Shown here: piece after piece, positions 16,155 to 24,456 of the stretch
Layout of the letters: each line of letters begins with the position of its first letter
Numbering within the stretch: the stretch's first letter is position 1
Assembly: GCA_913774715.1 (NCBI GenBank)
Contig: CAJYHS010000025.1
Location: 1 to 43,712 of the forward strand
Reading direction: 5' to 3'
Origin: an uncultured Siphonobacter sp.
Lineage (GTDB): Bacteria; Bacteroidota; Bacteroidia; Cytophagales; Spirosomataceae
Length of the DNA stretch: 43,712 nt
The notes under the pieces: generated by a model
Told to the model about the DNA's origin: nothing
The model's input: the letters and a program-made list of their open reading frames with translations, nothing else
Database searches by the model: none
Made by a program: the position numbers and the translations under genes

Positions 16155-17546
16155 ATGACTTCGCCCAACGAAATAATTAAGTCTCAACGCATACATTTTA
16201 TTGCCATCGGTGGAGCAGCTATGCACAACCTGGCACTTGTTCTGAACCAGAAGGACATTACCGTTACGGGTTCAGATGACGAAATCTATGAGCCTTCCAA
16301 AACTCGCCTTTCTCAGGCGGGTCTGTTACCTGAACAGATGGGCTGGTTTCCCGAAAAAATTACGCCAGAGCTCGATGCCGTTATTCTGGGAATGCACGCC
16401 CGTGCGGATAATCCCGAGTTACTGAAAGCTCAGGAATTGGGCATTCGGGTGTACTCCTACCCCGAGTTTGTCTTCGAACAAAGTCGCAACAAACAACGCA
16501 TCGTGATTGCTGGAAGTCATGGAAAAACAACGACTACGGCCATTATCCTGCACGTTCTGAAATACTTTAACCGTAAATTTGATTACCTCGTCGGAGCCCG
16601 CGTTGCTGGTTTTGATACAATGGTGAAATTGTCGGATGATGCCCCGCTGATCGTGATTGAAGGCGATGAATATTTTTCTTCGCCGATTGATCGTCAACCT
16701 AAATTTCTGCACTATAATCCCCACATTACCCTGATTTCGGGCATTGCCTGGGATCACATCAATGTATATCCTGAGTTTGAAGCATACGTGCATCAGTTTG
16801 AGTTACTGGCCGAAAGCTCTCCCAAAGGTGGTATGCTGATCTATGACGATACGGATGACGTGGTATCCGTTATTTCCAAAAAAGAGCGTACAGACGTACA
16901 GCCTTTTGGATATACAGAACACCCGCATGTCATTCGGGACGGAGTTACCTATTTATTGAAATCGAATGGTGAAGAAGTTCCGCTGAAAATTTTCGGTGGT
17001 CATAACATGAAGAACCTGAATGGAGCCAAAACGGTACTCGAAAAAATTGGTATCGAAGACTTCATGTTCTACGAAGCCATTCAGTCGTTCACCGGTGCCG
17101 CGAATCGTCTGGAACGGGCAGGTGAAAATGAAACCACGGCTATTTTCCGTGATTTTGCTCATGCCCCTTCTAAACTAGAAGCAACCTCTAAAGCGGTTAA
17201 AGACCAGTTTCCCGATCGTAAACTGGTAGCGGTGGTGGAGTTACATACGTTCAGTAGCCTGAATAAATACTTCCTGCCTCAGTATAAAGGTAAGTTCAAT
17301 ACCCCTGATATCGCCGCGGTTTATTACAGCCCGCATACCATTGAGCAAAAGAAATTAACACCGATTTCACCGGAAGATGTTATTGAAGCTTTTGGTAACC
17401 CTGAATTGAAGGTATTTACAGATAATCAGGCTTTACGGGAATTTTTGCTGGCTCAGGAATGGAATAATGCCAATTTATTACTCATGTCCTCGGGTACATT
17501 TGACCGTCTCAATCTGCCCGAGCTGGCTGCTGATATTTTGAAATAA
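16155..17546 (+). CDS. mpl: Mpl-type UDP-MurNAc peptide ligase
   Basis: Mur-ligase family protein of 463 aa. N-terminal Rossmann-like motif IHFIAIGGAAMHNLA (13-27), ATP-binding P-loop GSHGKTTTT (about 118-126), EGDEYFSSPIDRQPKF in the central domain (kinase-like Glu), and DFAHAPSK in the C-terminal domain. This pattern is that of murein peptide ligase, which attaches recycled L-Ala-gamma-D-Glu-mDAP tripeptide to UDP-MurNAc in the cytoplasm, rather than MurC. Length fits Mpl (about 450). It is transcribed divergently from speA with a long leader that contains a terminator-like hairpin. MurC cannot be fully excluded, but the GGAAMHNLA loop and DHINVYPEFE favour Mpl. Confidence 0.88.
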   Translation: MTSPNEIIKSQRIHFIAIGGAAMHNLALVLNQKDITVTGSDDEIYEPSKTRLSQAGLLPEQMGWFPEKITPELDAVILGMHARADNPELLKAQELGIRVYSYPEFVFEQSRNKQRIVIAGSHGKTTTTAIILHVLKYFNRKFDYLVGARVAGFDTMVKLSDDAPLIVIEGDEYFSSPIDRQPKFLHYNPHITLISGIAWDHINVYPEFEAYVHQFELLAESSPKGGMLIYDDTDDVVSVISKKERTDVQPFGYTEHPHVIRDGVTYLLKSNGEEVPLKIFGGHNMKNLNGAKTVLEKIGIEDFMFYEAIQSFTGAANRLERAGENETTAIFRDFAHAPSKLEATSKAVKDQFPDRKLVAVVELHTFSSLNKYFLPQYKGKFNTPDIAAVYYSPHTIEQKKLTPISPEDVIEAFGNPELKVFTDNQALREFLLAQEWNNANLLLMSSGTFDRLNLPELAADILK

Positions 17547-17686
17547 GTTTTGAGTCTTGTGTTTAGCGTTATTACCGCATTGTACTACGAGTTTAATAAC
17601 TCTGGAAAATACATTCATCAGTAGTCCCGGTGGGGTTTTCAGGTACTAATTTAGCATTAACTCAAAACACTACACCCCAAACGCCT

Positions 17687-17716
17687 AAGCGGATATCGAA
17701 CGGTATCCGCTTTTAT
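17687..17716 (+). terminator. Possible terminator after mpl
   Basis: A 9-bp stem (17687-17695 with 17704-17712) followed by a short T-rich run, 140 bp after the mpl stop and 11 bp before the next ATG. It could instead act in the leader of the following gene. Confidence 0.5.
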
Positions 17717-17726
17717 CTTTCTGTAT

Positions 17727-18170
17727 ATGAGAATGTTAACGATTTTATCCTTACTTTTGTGCCTCGTTTTTCAAAGCGAAGCCCAGAAAACACCGCTTAC
17801 GTCGGGTATCGTCGGGCAGGTAACCTGGAAATCCGGTAATCAAATGCCCTCGCCCGACCGGCCCGTGAAAGCTGCGAAAGGAATTAAGCGGGAAGTCTGG
17901 ATTTATGAGTTAACACCGCAGAGCCAGACCGAGCAACTGGATGGTTTTTACCAACGCATCCGAACCAAAAGGGTAGCGAAAGTAGTTACCAATCGCCAGG
18001 GTAAATTCAAAGTAAAACTGGCTCCCGGTAACTATTCCATCTTTACCAAAGAGCAGCGGGGACTCTGGGCCAATATCTCGGACGGTGACGGTAATGTGTA
18101 TCCCATTACGGTTGAAGCCGGAAAATTTACGCCGGTGCAGTTTGAGATTAACTACGCAGCCGCATTTTAG
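17727..18170 (+). CDS. Small secreted protein, carboxypeptidase regulatory-like
   Basis: Protein of 147 aa with a Sec signal peptide (MRMLTILSLLLCLVFQSEAQ, likely cleaved after residue 20). The mature part resembles a single Ig-like carboxypeptidase-regulatory domain: SGIVGQVTWKSGNQMP at the start and VVTNRQGKFKVKLAPGNYSIFT in the middle are the usual turn-strand elements, and PVQFEINYAAAF closes it. It would be periplasmic or exposed; no enzyme residues are visible. It sits 56 bp before rimO on the same strand and may be co-transcribed. An ATG two codons downstream is an alternative start. Confidence 0.7.
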   Translation: MRMLTILSLLLCLVFQSEAQKTPLTSGIVGQVTWKSGNQMPSPDRPVKAAKGIKREVWIYELTPQSQTEQLDGFYQRIRTKRVAKVVTNRQGKFKVKLAPGNYSIFTKEQRGLWANISDGDGNVYPITVEAGKFTPVQFEINYAAAF

Positions 18171-18226
18171 ACCATTAAAGAAGCAGAACCCCTCGACGAG
18201 CCGTGGGGCTCCTGGCTTATTCGTCA

Positions 18227-19534
18227 ATGAAAACCAAAACATTACGCAAGAATAAAGTCAATATCGTGACACTGGGTTGTTCCAAAAACCTGGTGGATTC
18301 GGAGAACCTTTTTACTCAGCTGAAAGGCAATGGGTATAACGTCGCTCACGAATCAGAGAAGGACGATTCGCAAATTGTGGTGATTAATACCTGTGGCTTT
18401 ATTGATAATGCCAAGCAGGAATCCATCGATACCATTCTCCGCTACGTAGATGCGAAGGCCGAAGGCATGGTGGAGAAGGTATACGTTACGGGCTGTCTGT
18501 CTCATCGGTATAAAGACGAACTGGAAGTTGAAATTCCGGAGGTGGATGCCTGGTTTGGCAGTAACGAGATGCCTCGTTTGCTCAAAACTCTGAAGGCAGA
18601 TTATAAGCATGAATTAGTAGGCGAGCGTCTGTTAACCACACCCGCTCATTATGCCTATCTGAAAATTGCTGAAGGGTGCGACCGTCCCTGTAGTTTTTGT
18701 GCCATTCCCTTGATGCGGGGTAAGCACGTTTCGCGGACGATTGAAGATCTTGAAACGGAAGTGCGTTCGCTGGCTCGTCGCGGTACGAAAGAGCTGATTC
18801 TGATTGCTCAGGATTTGACGTATTATGGTCTCGATATTTATAAAAAACGGAATCTGTCTGAATTGATGGATCGGATTTCGGACGTAGAAGGCATCGACTG
18901 GATTCGTCTGCAATACGCCTACCCTTCTGGTTTCCCAATGGATGTACTTGACGTCATGAACGCCAAGCCGAACATCTGTAAGTATCTGGATATGCCTCTG
19001 CAAACGGGTTCGACGGAGTTGTTGAAAACCATGCGTCGCGGCATTACCCGTGAAAAAACGGAAGAACTGATTCATTCGATTCGTGATAAAGTACCCGGTA
19101 TCGCTTTGCGGACTACCCTGATCGTGGGTCACCCCGGCGAAACGGAAGAGTTATTCGAAGAAACGTATCGGTTTGTGGAAAACTCCCGCTTTGATCGTCT
19201 GGGCGTATTCCAGTATTCTCACGAAGATTCGACGCATTCGGCTACGATGGAAGATACCATTCCAGCGGAAGAAAAACAGCAGCGGGCCGATGATATCATG
19301 GAGTTGCAGCAGGGCATCTCACTGGAGCTGAATCAGGCCAAAGTGGGAAATACCTATAAAGTATTATTTGATCGCAAAGAAGGCGGTTATTTCATTGGCC
19401 GTACGGAATTCGATTCTCCCGAAGTAGATAACGAAGTATTAATCCCCGCAACCCAATACGTAAGTCAGGGTGATTTCGCTCAGGTGCGAATTACTTCGGC
19501 AGAAGAATTTGATTTATACGGAGAGCTAGTATAA
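18227..19534 (+). CDS. rimO: Ribosomal protein uS12 methylthiotransferase RimO
   Basis: Radical-SAM methylthiotransferase of 435 aa that adds a methylthio group to the conserved aspartate of ribosomal protein S12. The N-terminal UPF0004 domain provides three [4Fe-4S] cysteines, in LGCSKNLVDSE (Cys18), NTCGFI (Cys56) and TGCLS (Cys90). The radical-SAM cluster is CDRPCSFC (Cys151, 155, 158), and a TRAM domain ends the protein (TYKVLFDRKEGGYFIGRTEFD). SKNLVDSE is diagnostic for RimO against MiaB. The ATG at 18227 (MKTKTLRKNK) is preferred to an in-frame start 24 bp upstream that would add a non-conserved stretch. Confidence 0.96.
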   Translation: MKTKTLRKNKVNIVTLGCSKNLVDSENLFTQLKGNGYNVAHESEKDDSQIVVINTCGFIDNAKQESIDTILRYVDAKAEGMVEKVYVTGCLSHRYKDELEVEIPEVDAWFGSNEMPRLLKTLKADYKHELVGERLLTTPAHYAYLKIAEGCDRPCSFCAIPLMRGKHVSRTIEDLETEVRSLARRGTKELILIAQDLTYYGLDIYKKRNLSELMDRISDVEGIDWIRLQYAYPSGFPMDVLDVMNAKPNICKYLDMPLQTGSTELLKTMRRGITREKTEELIHSIRDKVPGIALRTTLIVGHPGETEELFEETYRFVENSRFDRLGVFQYSHEDSTHSATMEDTIPAEEKQQRADDIMELQQGISLELNQAKVGNTYKVLFDRKEGGYFIGRTEFDSPEVDNEVLIPATQYVSQGDFAQVRITSAEEFDLYGELV

Positions 19535-19556
19535 AAGTAATATGTAGTTAATGGAG

Positions 19557-19590
19557 AAAAAGGACTGAAAGTAAGCTTTCAGTCCTTTTT
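19557..19590 (+). terminator. Terminator of rimO
   Basis: Perfect 15-bp stem (19557-19571 with 19576-19590), TAAG loop, T5 end, 22 bp after the stop. Confidence 0.9.
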
Positions 19591-19591
19591 C

Positions 19592-19617
19592 GTAGAGATG
19601 CGATTCCTCGCGTCTGG
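19592..19617 (+). repeat. Short interspersed palindrome (GTAGAGAyGCGA type)
   Basis: GTAGAGATGCGA is followed 4 bases later by TCGCGTCT, forming an 8-bp hairpin with one G-T pair. It closely matches the left part of the longer element at 21387-21546. Similar GTAGAGACGCGA palindromes are common dispersed repeats in some Cytophagales and cyanobacteria (from memory). Confidence 0.7.
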
Positions 19618-19774
19618 CTGAGAATGGTATTCGTTTAAGGGGAACAAATGAGTTAATGAAGGGGCTAAAATGTATGAAAAGCACCAACCTGAAAACTTTT
19701 TGAACTAAGCCAAGGGCGATACAGTTTGTTTGCCAGTCCCGTTTTACGAACTTCGGGCTCGAAATCCCGGTATT

Positions 19775-21322
19775 ATGCAGGTTAGCTGTATCTCTTTAGC
19801 CCACACGCGGCAGTTTTCTTCGCTTTTTCAAGAGTTTATTTCTGGTCAGGAAAAACTGAAACCTTTTTATGGCGAATTTCCTGATCTAGAAGGATTTAGA
19901 AAGCAAATTGAGCAGAAAAAATTCGATACTGAGAAACGACAAACACTCGTTTCCGTTCTCGAAAAACAATATGCAACCCTTAAGAATAAGCCCGATTTTA
20001 GCATTTTACTTGATGAAAAAACCTTCACGGTAACTTCAGGGCATCAGCTCAATATCTTCACGGGGCCTTTGTACGTCATTTTCAAGCTGGTAACGGCGAT
20101 TAATCTGGCGAAACGACTCAAGCAGGAATTTCCGAACTATAGCTTCGTTCCCGTCTACTGGATGGCGACGGAAGATCATGATTTTGAGGAAATCAATCAT
20201 TTTCACCTTTCGGGTAAAACTTACACCTGGCATACTCAGCAAGCTGGTGCCGTAGGCCGAATGAATCCGAAGGAGTTAGCTTCTCTACTAAAGGAAATTC
20301 CTGAACGTTTACCTCTGTTTGAAGAAGCTTATCTGAAGCATGATACGCTGGCGGATGCCGTTCGGTATTACATCCACGAGTTATTCGGTGCGGAAGGGCT
20401 CATTTGTCTGGATGCCGATGATCGGGCATTGAAAGCAGAATTTCGTCCCATTATTGAGGATGATCTATTCAATCACACCGCTTTTAATCTGGTTCAGGAA
20501 ACCTCTGAAAGACTGGAGCAATTAGGCTATAAACACCAGGTAACCCCCCGTGAGATTAACTTCTTCTACCTGGAAAATGGACTACGCGAACGCCTGATTC
20601 CTGAGGAAAATGGAGTCAGTGTAAACGAAACCAAGCTTACTTTTTCGGAAGCAGAAGTGCGGAAACTGCTGGCTGAAACACCCGAAGTCTTTAGTCCGAA
20701 TGTTATTCTGCGTCCGGTTTATCAGGAAGTCATTTTGCCTAACCTGGCGTATATGGGTGGGCCGGGTGAGCTGGCGTACTGGTTACAACTCAAGCCCGTC
20801 TTCGATCAGTATCAAATTTCCTTCCCGATTCTGATGCCGCGTAATTTTGCGATGGTGATTAGTCCGGCCACGCAGCGACGCGTTACTAATCTGCAACTTC
20901 AGGTTGAGGATTTGTTTGAAGAGGAAGCTTTATTACGAAGACAATACGTAGAAAAACACGCCTCGTATTCCTTGGATATTACCTCCGAGATTCATCAGAT
21001 TCTGGAAGCCATGGAAGGCATTCGGAAGAAAGTCGTGGTCGTTAACCCTACGCTGGACGGACACATTAAAGCCGAAGAACAGAAATTCAAAAACTGGTCT
21101 GATCGACTGGATCGGCGGATTTTTGCTTCCGAAGCTCAGAATCAGGAAACGGATATGCGTCATTTGAGCGAACTGAAAGCCCATTTATTCCCCGGCGGTG
21201 GTTTGCAGGAACGGACCGATAACTTCCTGAATTTCTATCTCGCCAATCCTGAATTCATTACTCAGCTGCTGGACACGTTTGATCCCCTGCGATACGAATT
21301 TTATATCCTGAATGAAGAATAA
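19775..21322 (+). CDS. bshC: BshC, putative cysteine-adding enzyme of bacillithiol synthesis
   Basis: Protein of 515 aa, normal for BshC, which adds cysteine to GlcN-malate to finish bacillithiol, the low-molecular-weight thiol of Firmicutes and many Bacteroidota. Seen: VTSGHQLNIFTGPLYVIFK (nucleotide-binding-like region, near 87-105), VPVYWMATEDHDFEEI (about 125-140), a central MGGPGELAYWLQLK segment and a C-terminal coiled coil (FEEEALLRRQYVEKHASY onward). The start ATG at 19775 (MQVSCISLAH) is the family start; the upstream extension begins at TTG and is not typical. bshA and bshB are not in the window, so the pathway genes are dispersed. Confidence 0.93.
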   Translation: MQVSCISLAHTRQFSSLFQEFISGQEKLKPFYGEFPDLEGFRKQIEQKKFDTEKRQTLVSVLEKQYATLKNKPDFSILLDEKTFTVTSGHQLNIFTGPLYVIFKLVTAINLAKRLKQEFPNYSFVPVYWMATEDHDFEEINHFHLSGKTYTWHTQQAGAVGRMNPKELASLLKEIPERLPLFEEAYLKHDTLADAVRYYIHELFGAEGLICLDADDRALKAEFRPIIEDDLFNHTAFNLVQETSERLEQLGYKHQVTPREINFFYLENGLRERLIPEENGVSVNETKLTFSEAEVRKLLAETPEVFSPNVILRPVYQEVILPNLAYMGGPGELAYWLQLKPVFDQYQISFPILMPRNFAMVISPATQRRVTNLQLQVEDLFEEEALLRRQYVEKHASYSLDITSEIHQILEAMEGIRKKVVVVNPTLDGHIKAEEQKFKNWSDRLDRRIFASEAQNQETDMRHLSELKAHLFPGGGLQERTDNFLNFYLANPEFITQLLDTFDPLRYEFYILNEE

Positions 21323-21359
21323 CAAGAAAGGCCCGGTCATCTACCGGGCCTTTCTTGTT
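21321..21359 (+). terminator. Terminator of bshC
   Basis: Perfect 17-bp stem (21321-21337 with 21343-21359) with a 5-nt loop. It overlaps the stop codon and is followed by T-rich sequence. Confidence 0.92.
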
Positions 21360-21386
21360 TTATAATAGAATAGTGCGATAATCCCT

Positions 21387-21546
21387 GTAGAGACGCGACT
21401 TCATCGCGTCTGGGTAAGAGGCGATTTTTGTTACCCTTGCCTTAGTTCTATTTCTCTGCCTCACCAGCCATGGTGGTAAGAGACGATTTCGTTACCTTTC
21501 AATTATTTCCATTTGCCAGCCAGCCGCCATAAATGGACGTCTCTAC
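21387..21546. repeat. Foldback repeat element (about 160 bp)
   Basis: The outer ends are inverted: GTAGAGACG (21387-21395) and CGTCTCTAC (21538-21546). Inside are a hairpin AGACGCGA/TCGCGTCT (21391-21411) and two related copies of GGTAAGAGrCGATTTyGTTACC (from 21413 and 21475), each with its own GGTAA/TTACC stem. A CCATTT/AAATGG stem lies near the right end. It fills the space between the convergent bshC and lipase genes. It looks like a non-coding REP/MITE-like element related to the shorter copy at 19592. Confidence 0.7.
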
Positions 21547-21549
21547 GTT

Positions 21550-22641
21550 TTATTTCCCCGGATAATAGGTCTGGCTTAACGTGTAATACGGAACTAGTAA
21601 GTGGTGAATAAACACATTTTTGGAAGTATCCGGATACTGTTGTTTATAGGCTTCGTTAGGCTGTAGAATGATCGGTGAACCGGCCCTCATGTAGTTGCTA
21701 CCCAGTTCATAAGCTGGCTGAGGTAATTCCTTTTTGTATTTTTTGATTTGCGAATACATCATTTTGCCTAAGTTCTTGCGAAAACGTTTTTCAGCGACCC
21801 TAGTAGCCCGATCCATGCGATTAAAAACCCGACCCAATACTACCCGGGCAATGAAAGGCTGTTTTTTCAAGGTAGGTTTGATGCTTTTAAAAGGATTTAC
21901 ATTATTAAAATCTGAAAGCGTCTGAATGGAAAAGGGGGTTTCAGGCACCCAGTCCGAAGCATTCAAAACGGTAAAACTTGAACCGTCGCGAGTCAAAAAT
22001 TCATAATCATAAGCGAAGTACAGGTTACCTGGTTTGGGAGCGGCACTGCAATAGGTCTTGAAGCGAATGTCCTGCGGTAACTCTTTGCGGTTGACTAAAT
22101 CGGCCAGGTAAGCACGCGTTAGGTAAGCTAAAGCACCGCCCTGGCTGTGCCCCATAATTAGAAATTCGCGGGTACCTGTTTTATACAATTCCTGAATTTT
22201 TTCCGTAATCGTTGGAGCTAAATCCGACAGTCCAATAGTCCAGCCGACGTGGACCATTGCTCGGGGATTTTGAGCCAGTTGGTATCGAAATACCTTACCA
22301 TTTCCCAGTTTTAATTCGCCCGTGGCGGGGATCATGGCTGCATAGAAATTCTCCAGCCAGCTGGGTGTTTCCTGAACCGTGCCCCGAATGCAAATTACTC
22401 CTACTCCATCCGTTCGCTTCCATAGTTCCCAGAGATTCTTCAGTTCCGATTCGGGGCTGCGGTATAAACGTTGATAGCGAACAGGTTTGGGGATAACGTC
22501 AGTTTTAGCCGTATCTACTTGCTGATGAAACAATTGAATCATCTCCCGGTATTCATCTCCATTAAATCCTGGTTGTAATTTCTGGGCAAAAGCCGAATAA
22601 CCGCTCAGCCCCAATAGCAGAAAAAGTAAATACGGTTTCAT
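21550..22641 (-). CDS. Secreted class 3 lipase-like alpha/beta hydrolase
   Basis: Protein of 363 aa with a signal peptide (MKPYLLFLLLGLSGYSAFAQ, cleaved about residue 20). The nucleophile elbow is GHSQGGA with Ser166, preceded by an oxyanion-loop-like CIRGT (84-88). Candidate acids and His lie downstream (SDWVPE region; HHLL near the C-terminus). This arrangement fits the Lipase_3 family of secreted triacylglycerol lipases/phospholipases, but the substrate is not known. The start is the ATG at 22641, since the extra eight residues upstream would precede the signal peptide. It is convergent with bshC and divergent from the PLP enzyme gene. Confidence 0.8.
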   Translation of the reverse strand: MKPYLLFLLLGLSGYSAFAQKLQPGFNGDEYREMIQLFHQQVDTAKTDVIPKPVRYQRLYRSPESELKNLWELWKRTDGVGVICIRGTVQETPSWLENFYAAMIPATGELKLGNGKVFRYQLAQNPRAMVHVGWTIGLSDLAPTITEKIQELYKTGTREFLIMGHSQGGALAYLTRAYLADLVNRKELPQDIRFKTYCSAAPKPGNLYFAYDYEFLTRDGSSFTVLNASDWVPETPFSIQTLSDFNNVNPFKSIKPTLKKQPFIARVVLGRVFNRMDRATRVAEKRFRKNLGKMMYSQIKKYKKELPQPAYELGSNYMRAGSPIILQPNEAYKQQYPDTSKNVFIHHLLVPYYTLSQTYYPGK

Positions 22642-22748
22642 AGGTACAGGTTGAAATGTGAACAAAGCGAAGGAATAGGTTTTTCCACAAAAGAATGAAT
22701 TAAAATCAGCTTGTTACCGAACTTACGCAAAAATTAGAACGAAATCTT

Positions 22749-23888
22749 ATGCGTTTTGCCACGAAAGCCATTCATGCCGGCGTTGAACCCGATCCCTCTA
22801 CGGGAGCGATTATGACGCCTATCTATCAGACCTCTACCTACGTTCAGGAAGCTCCGGGCGTGCACAAAGGATACGAATATTCCCGAACCCATAATCCTAC
22901 CCGAACAGCTCTGCAACAGGCTCTGGCTGCTCTCGAAAATGCACAACACGGCATTTGTTACGCTTCGGGACTAGCAGCGACGGATGCCTTATTGAAATTG
23001 TTTAAACCGGGTGATGAGATCATTGCCACGAATGATTTATACGGAGGAACTTACCGGATTTTCGTTCGCATTTTTGAAGACTTTGGCCTGAAATTTAAAT
23101 TCCTGGACCTCAGTGACCCGGCAGCGGTCGATTCGGCTTTTACCGAAAATACAAAAATGCTCTGGTTAGAAACACCTACCAATCCCCTACTCCGCATTCT
23201 GGATATCAGGACCTTGGCCGAGAAAGCTAAAAGCCGTGGAATTCTAACGGTGGTGGATAATACGTTCGCTTCGCCCTACTTACAAAATCCACTGGATTTA
23301 GGGGCGGATATCGTCATGCACTCAGTTACCAAATACCTCGGGGGGCATTCCGATACGGTTATGGGGGCTTTAATGCTGAATGACGATGAGCTAGCCAGTC
23401 GTCTTCGTTTTATTCAGAACGCCTGCGGAGCCGTACCTGGCCCACAGGACTGTTTTCTGGTCTTGCGGGGAATCAAAACCTTACATCTTCGCATGAAGCA
23501 ACACTGCGAGAATGCCCGTCAGGTGGCGGAATTTCTGGCGAATCACCCTAAAGTAGGGAAAGTCTATTACCCCGGTTTGAAAACTCACCCCGGCCACGAG
23601 CTGGCCGCTACGCAGATGCGGGATTTTGGGGGAATGCTTTCGTTCGAACTCAAAGGCGATGATTACGACGAAGCCATTCGGGTGATGTCTAGCTTTCACG
23701 TTTTCTCTTTGGGCGAATCTTTGGGCGGTGTGGAGTCTTTATGTACCCATCCGGCAAGCATGACACATGCCAGTATCCCTAAATCCGAACGGGAAAAATC
23801 AGGATTGAAAGACACCCTGATTCGGTTGAGCGTTGGGATTGAAGATGTGGAGGATTTAATTGAAGATTTAGCCCAGGCGATTGGGTAA
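22749..23888 (+). CDS. Cystathionine gamma-synthase / gamma-lyase family enzyme
   Basis: PLP enzyme of 379 aa of the Cys/Met metabolism family. Motifs: [19 protein letters not shown] (42-60), YASGLAA (71-77), [22 protein letters not shown] with the PLP-binding Asp170, and [12 protein letters not shown] with the Schiff-base Lys195. [17 protein letters not shown] near the C-terminus is shared by cystathionine gamma-synthases and gamma-lyases. It makes or breaks cystathionine in trans-sulfuration; the direction cannot be settled from sequence. It is a single gene closed by a strong bidirectional terminator. Confidence 0.92.
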   Translation: MRFATKAIHAGVEPDPSTGAIMTPIYQTSTYVQEAPGVHKGYEYSRTHNPTRTALQQALAALENAQHGICYASGLAATDALLKLFKPGDEIIATNDLYGGTYRIFVRIFEDFGLKFKFLDLSDPAAVDSAFTENTKMLWLETPTNPLLRILDIRTLAEKAKSRGILTVVDNTFASPYLQNPLDLGADIVMHSVTKYLGGHSDTVMGALMLNDDELASRLRFIQNACGAVPGPQDCFLVLRGIKTLHLRMKQHCENARQVAEFLANHPKVGKVYYPGLKTHPGHELAATQMRDFGGMLSFELKGDDYDEAIRVMSSFHVFSLGESLGGVESLCTHPASMTHASIPKSEREKSGLKDTLIRLSVGIEDVEDLIEDLAQAIG

Positions 23889-23893
23889 TAAAC

Positions 23894-23926
23894 AAAAAAG
23901 CTCGACCATCACAGTCGAGCTTTTTT
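23894..23926. terminator. Bidirectional terminator
   Basis: A 13-bp stem (23894-23906 with 23914-23926) with A6/T6 arms, between the PLP enzyme gene and the convergent SusCD operon. Confidence 0.92.
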
Positions 23927-23946
23927 ATTACTGAAAGAAATCAGAT

Positions 23947-24432
23947 TTATGCAGTGATTCGAACCCTAACCTGCACGGGGATGATGGTATCTCCGTTATC
24001 CAGGGTTACGAGGAACATAAAGGCAATTTCACCATTCGCCACAACCAGTGCACGGTTAGCGGCTGATTTCGCTTTAAACTGTGACAGGCTAGTCGTGAAT
24101 TTAGCCGTCGTTCCAGATCCAGCGATGGGGGTAGCGATGTACGTTGCCGTAGCTACTCCACCCGCATTGATACTAGTACCGCCACCAGAAACTCTTGTGA
24201 TTTCCTTGATGGTACGACCACTGCTTTCAGGAATAGAAAGTGTAAACTCTATGGCAGCAGTAGAATCCTTAATAGACTTGGTAATGTAAGGATTGAAGCC
24301 GTAAGTTGTAGTACCGGGAAACGTTACGGGTACTTCCGGACGGTTGTCTTCGTAGAATGTTCCGTAGTCACTTTTGCAGGACGTAAAAGCCACGGCCATG
24401 CACAAGCTCAGGATGAGAAATATATTTTTCAT
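23947..24432 (-). CDS. Small lipoprotein of the SusCD-1 operon
   Basis: Protein of 161 aa. Residues 1-18 form a type II signal peptide ending in the lipobox FTSC. The mature part starts KSDYGTFYEDNRPEVPVTFPG and has a beta-sandwich-like pattern of alternating hydrophobic residues, with no catalytic motif. It starts 24 bp after the SusD-type gene on the same strand, so it is the third gene of the operon. Small lipoproteins in this position are usually extra surface ligand-binding proteins of the SusCD complex; the ligand is unknown here. The ATG at 24432 is preferred to a TTG 9 bp upstream. Confidence 0.75.
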   Translation of the reverse strand: MKNIFLILSLCMAVAFTSCKSDYGTFYEDNRPEVPVTFPGTTTYGFNPYITKSIKDSTAAIEFTLSIPESSGRTIKEITRVSGGGTSINAGGVATATYIATPIAGSGTTAKFTTSLSQFKAKSAANRALVVANGEIAFMFLVTLDNGDTIIPVQVRVRITA

Positions 24433-24456
24433 TTGTGTCAATGATTAGAATTGAAA

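Noticed and set aside
18632-19132. Leftward ORF of 166 codons inside rimO
   Set aside because: It is antisense to the radical-SAM gene and lacks any domain or start signal; rimO motifs occupy the other strand.
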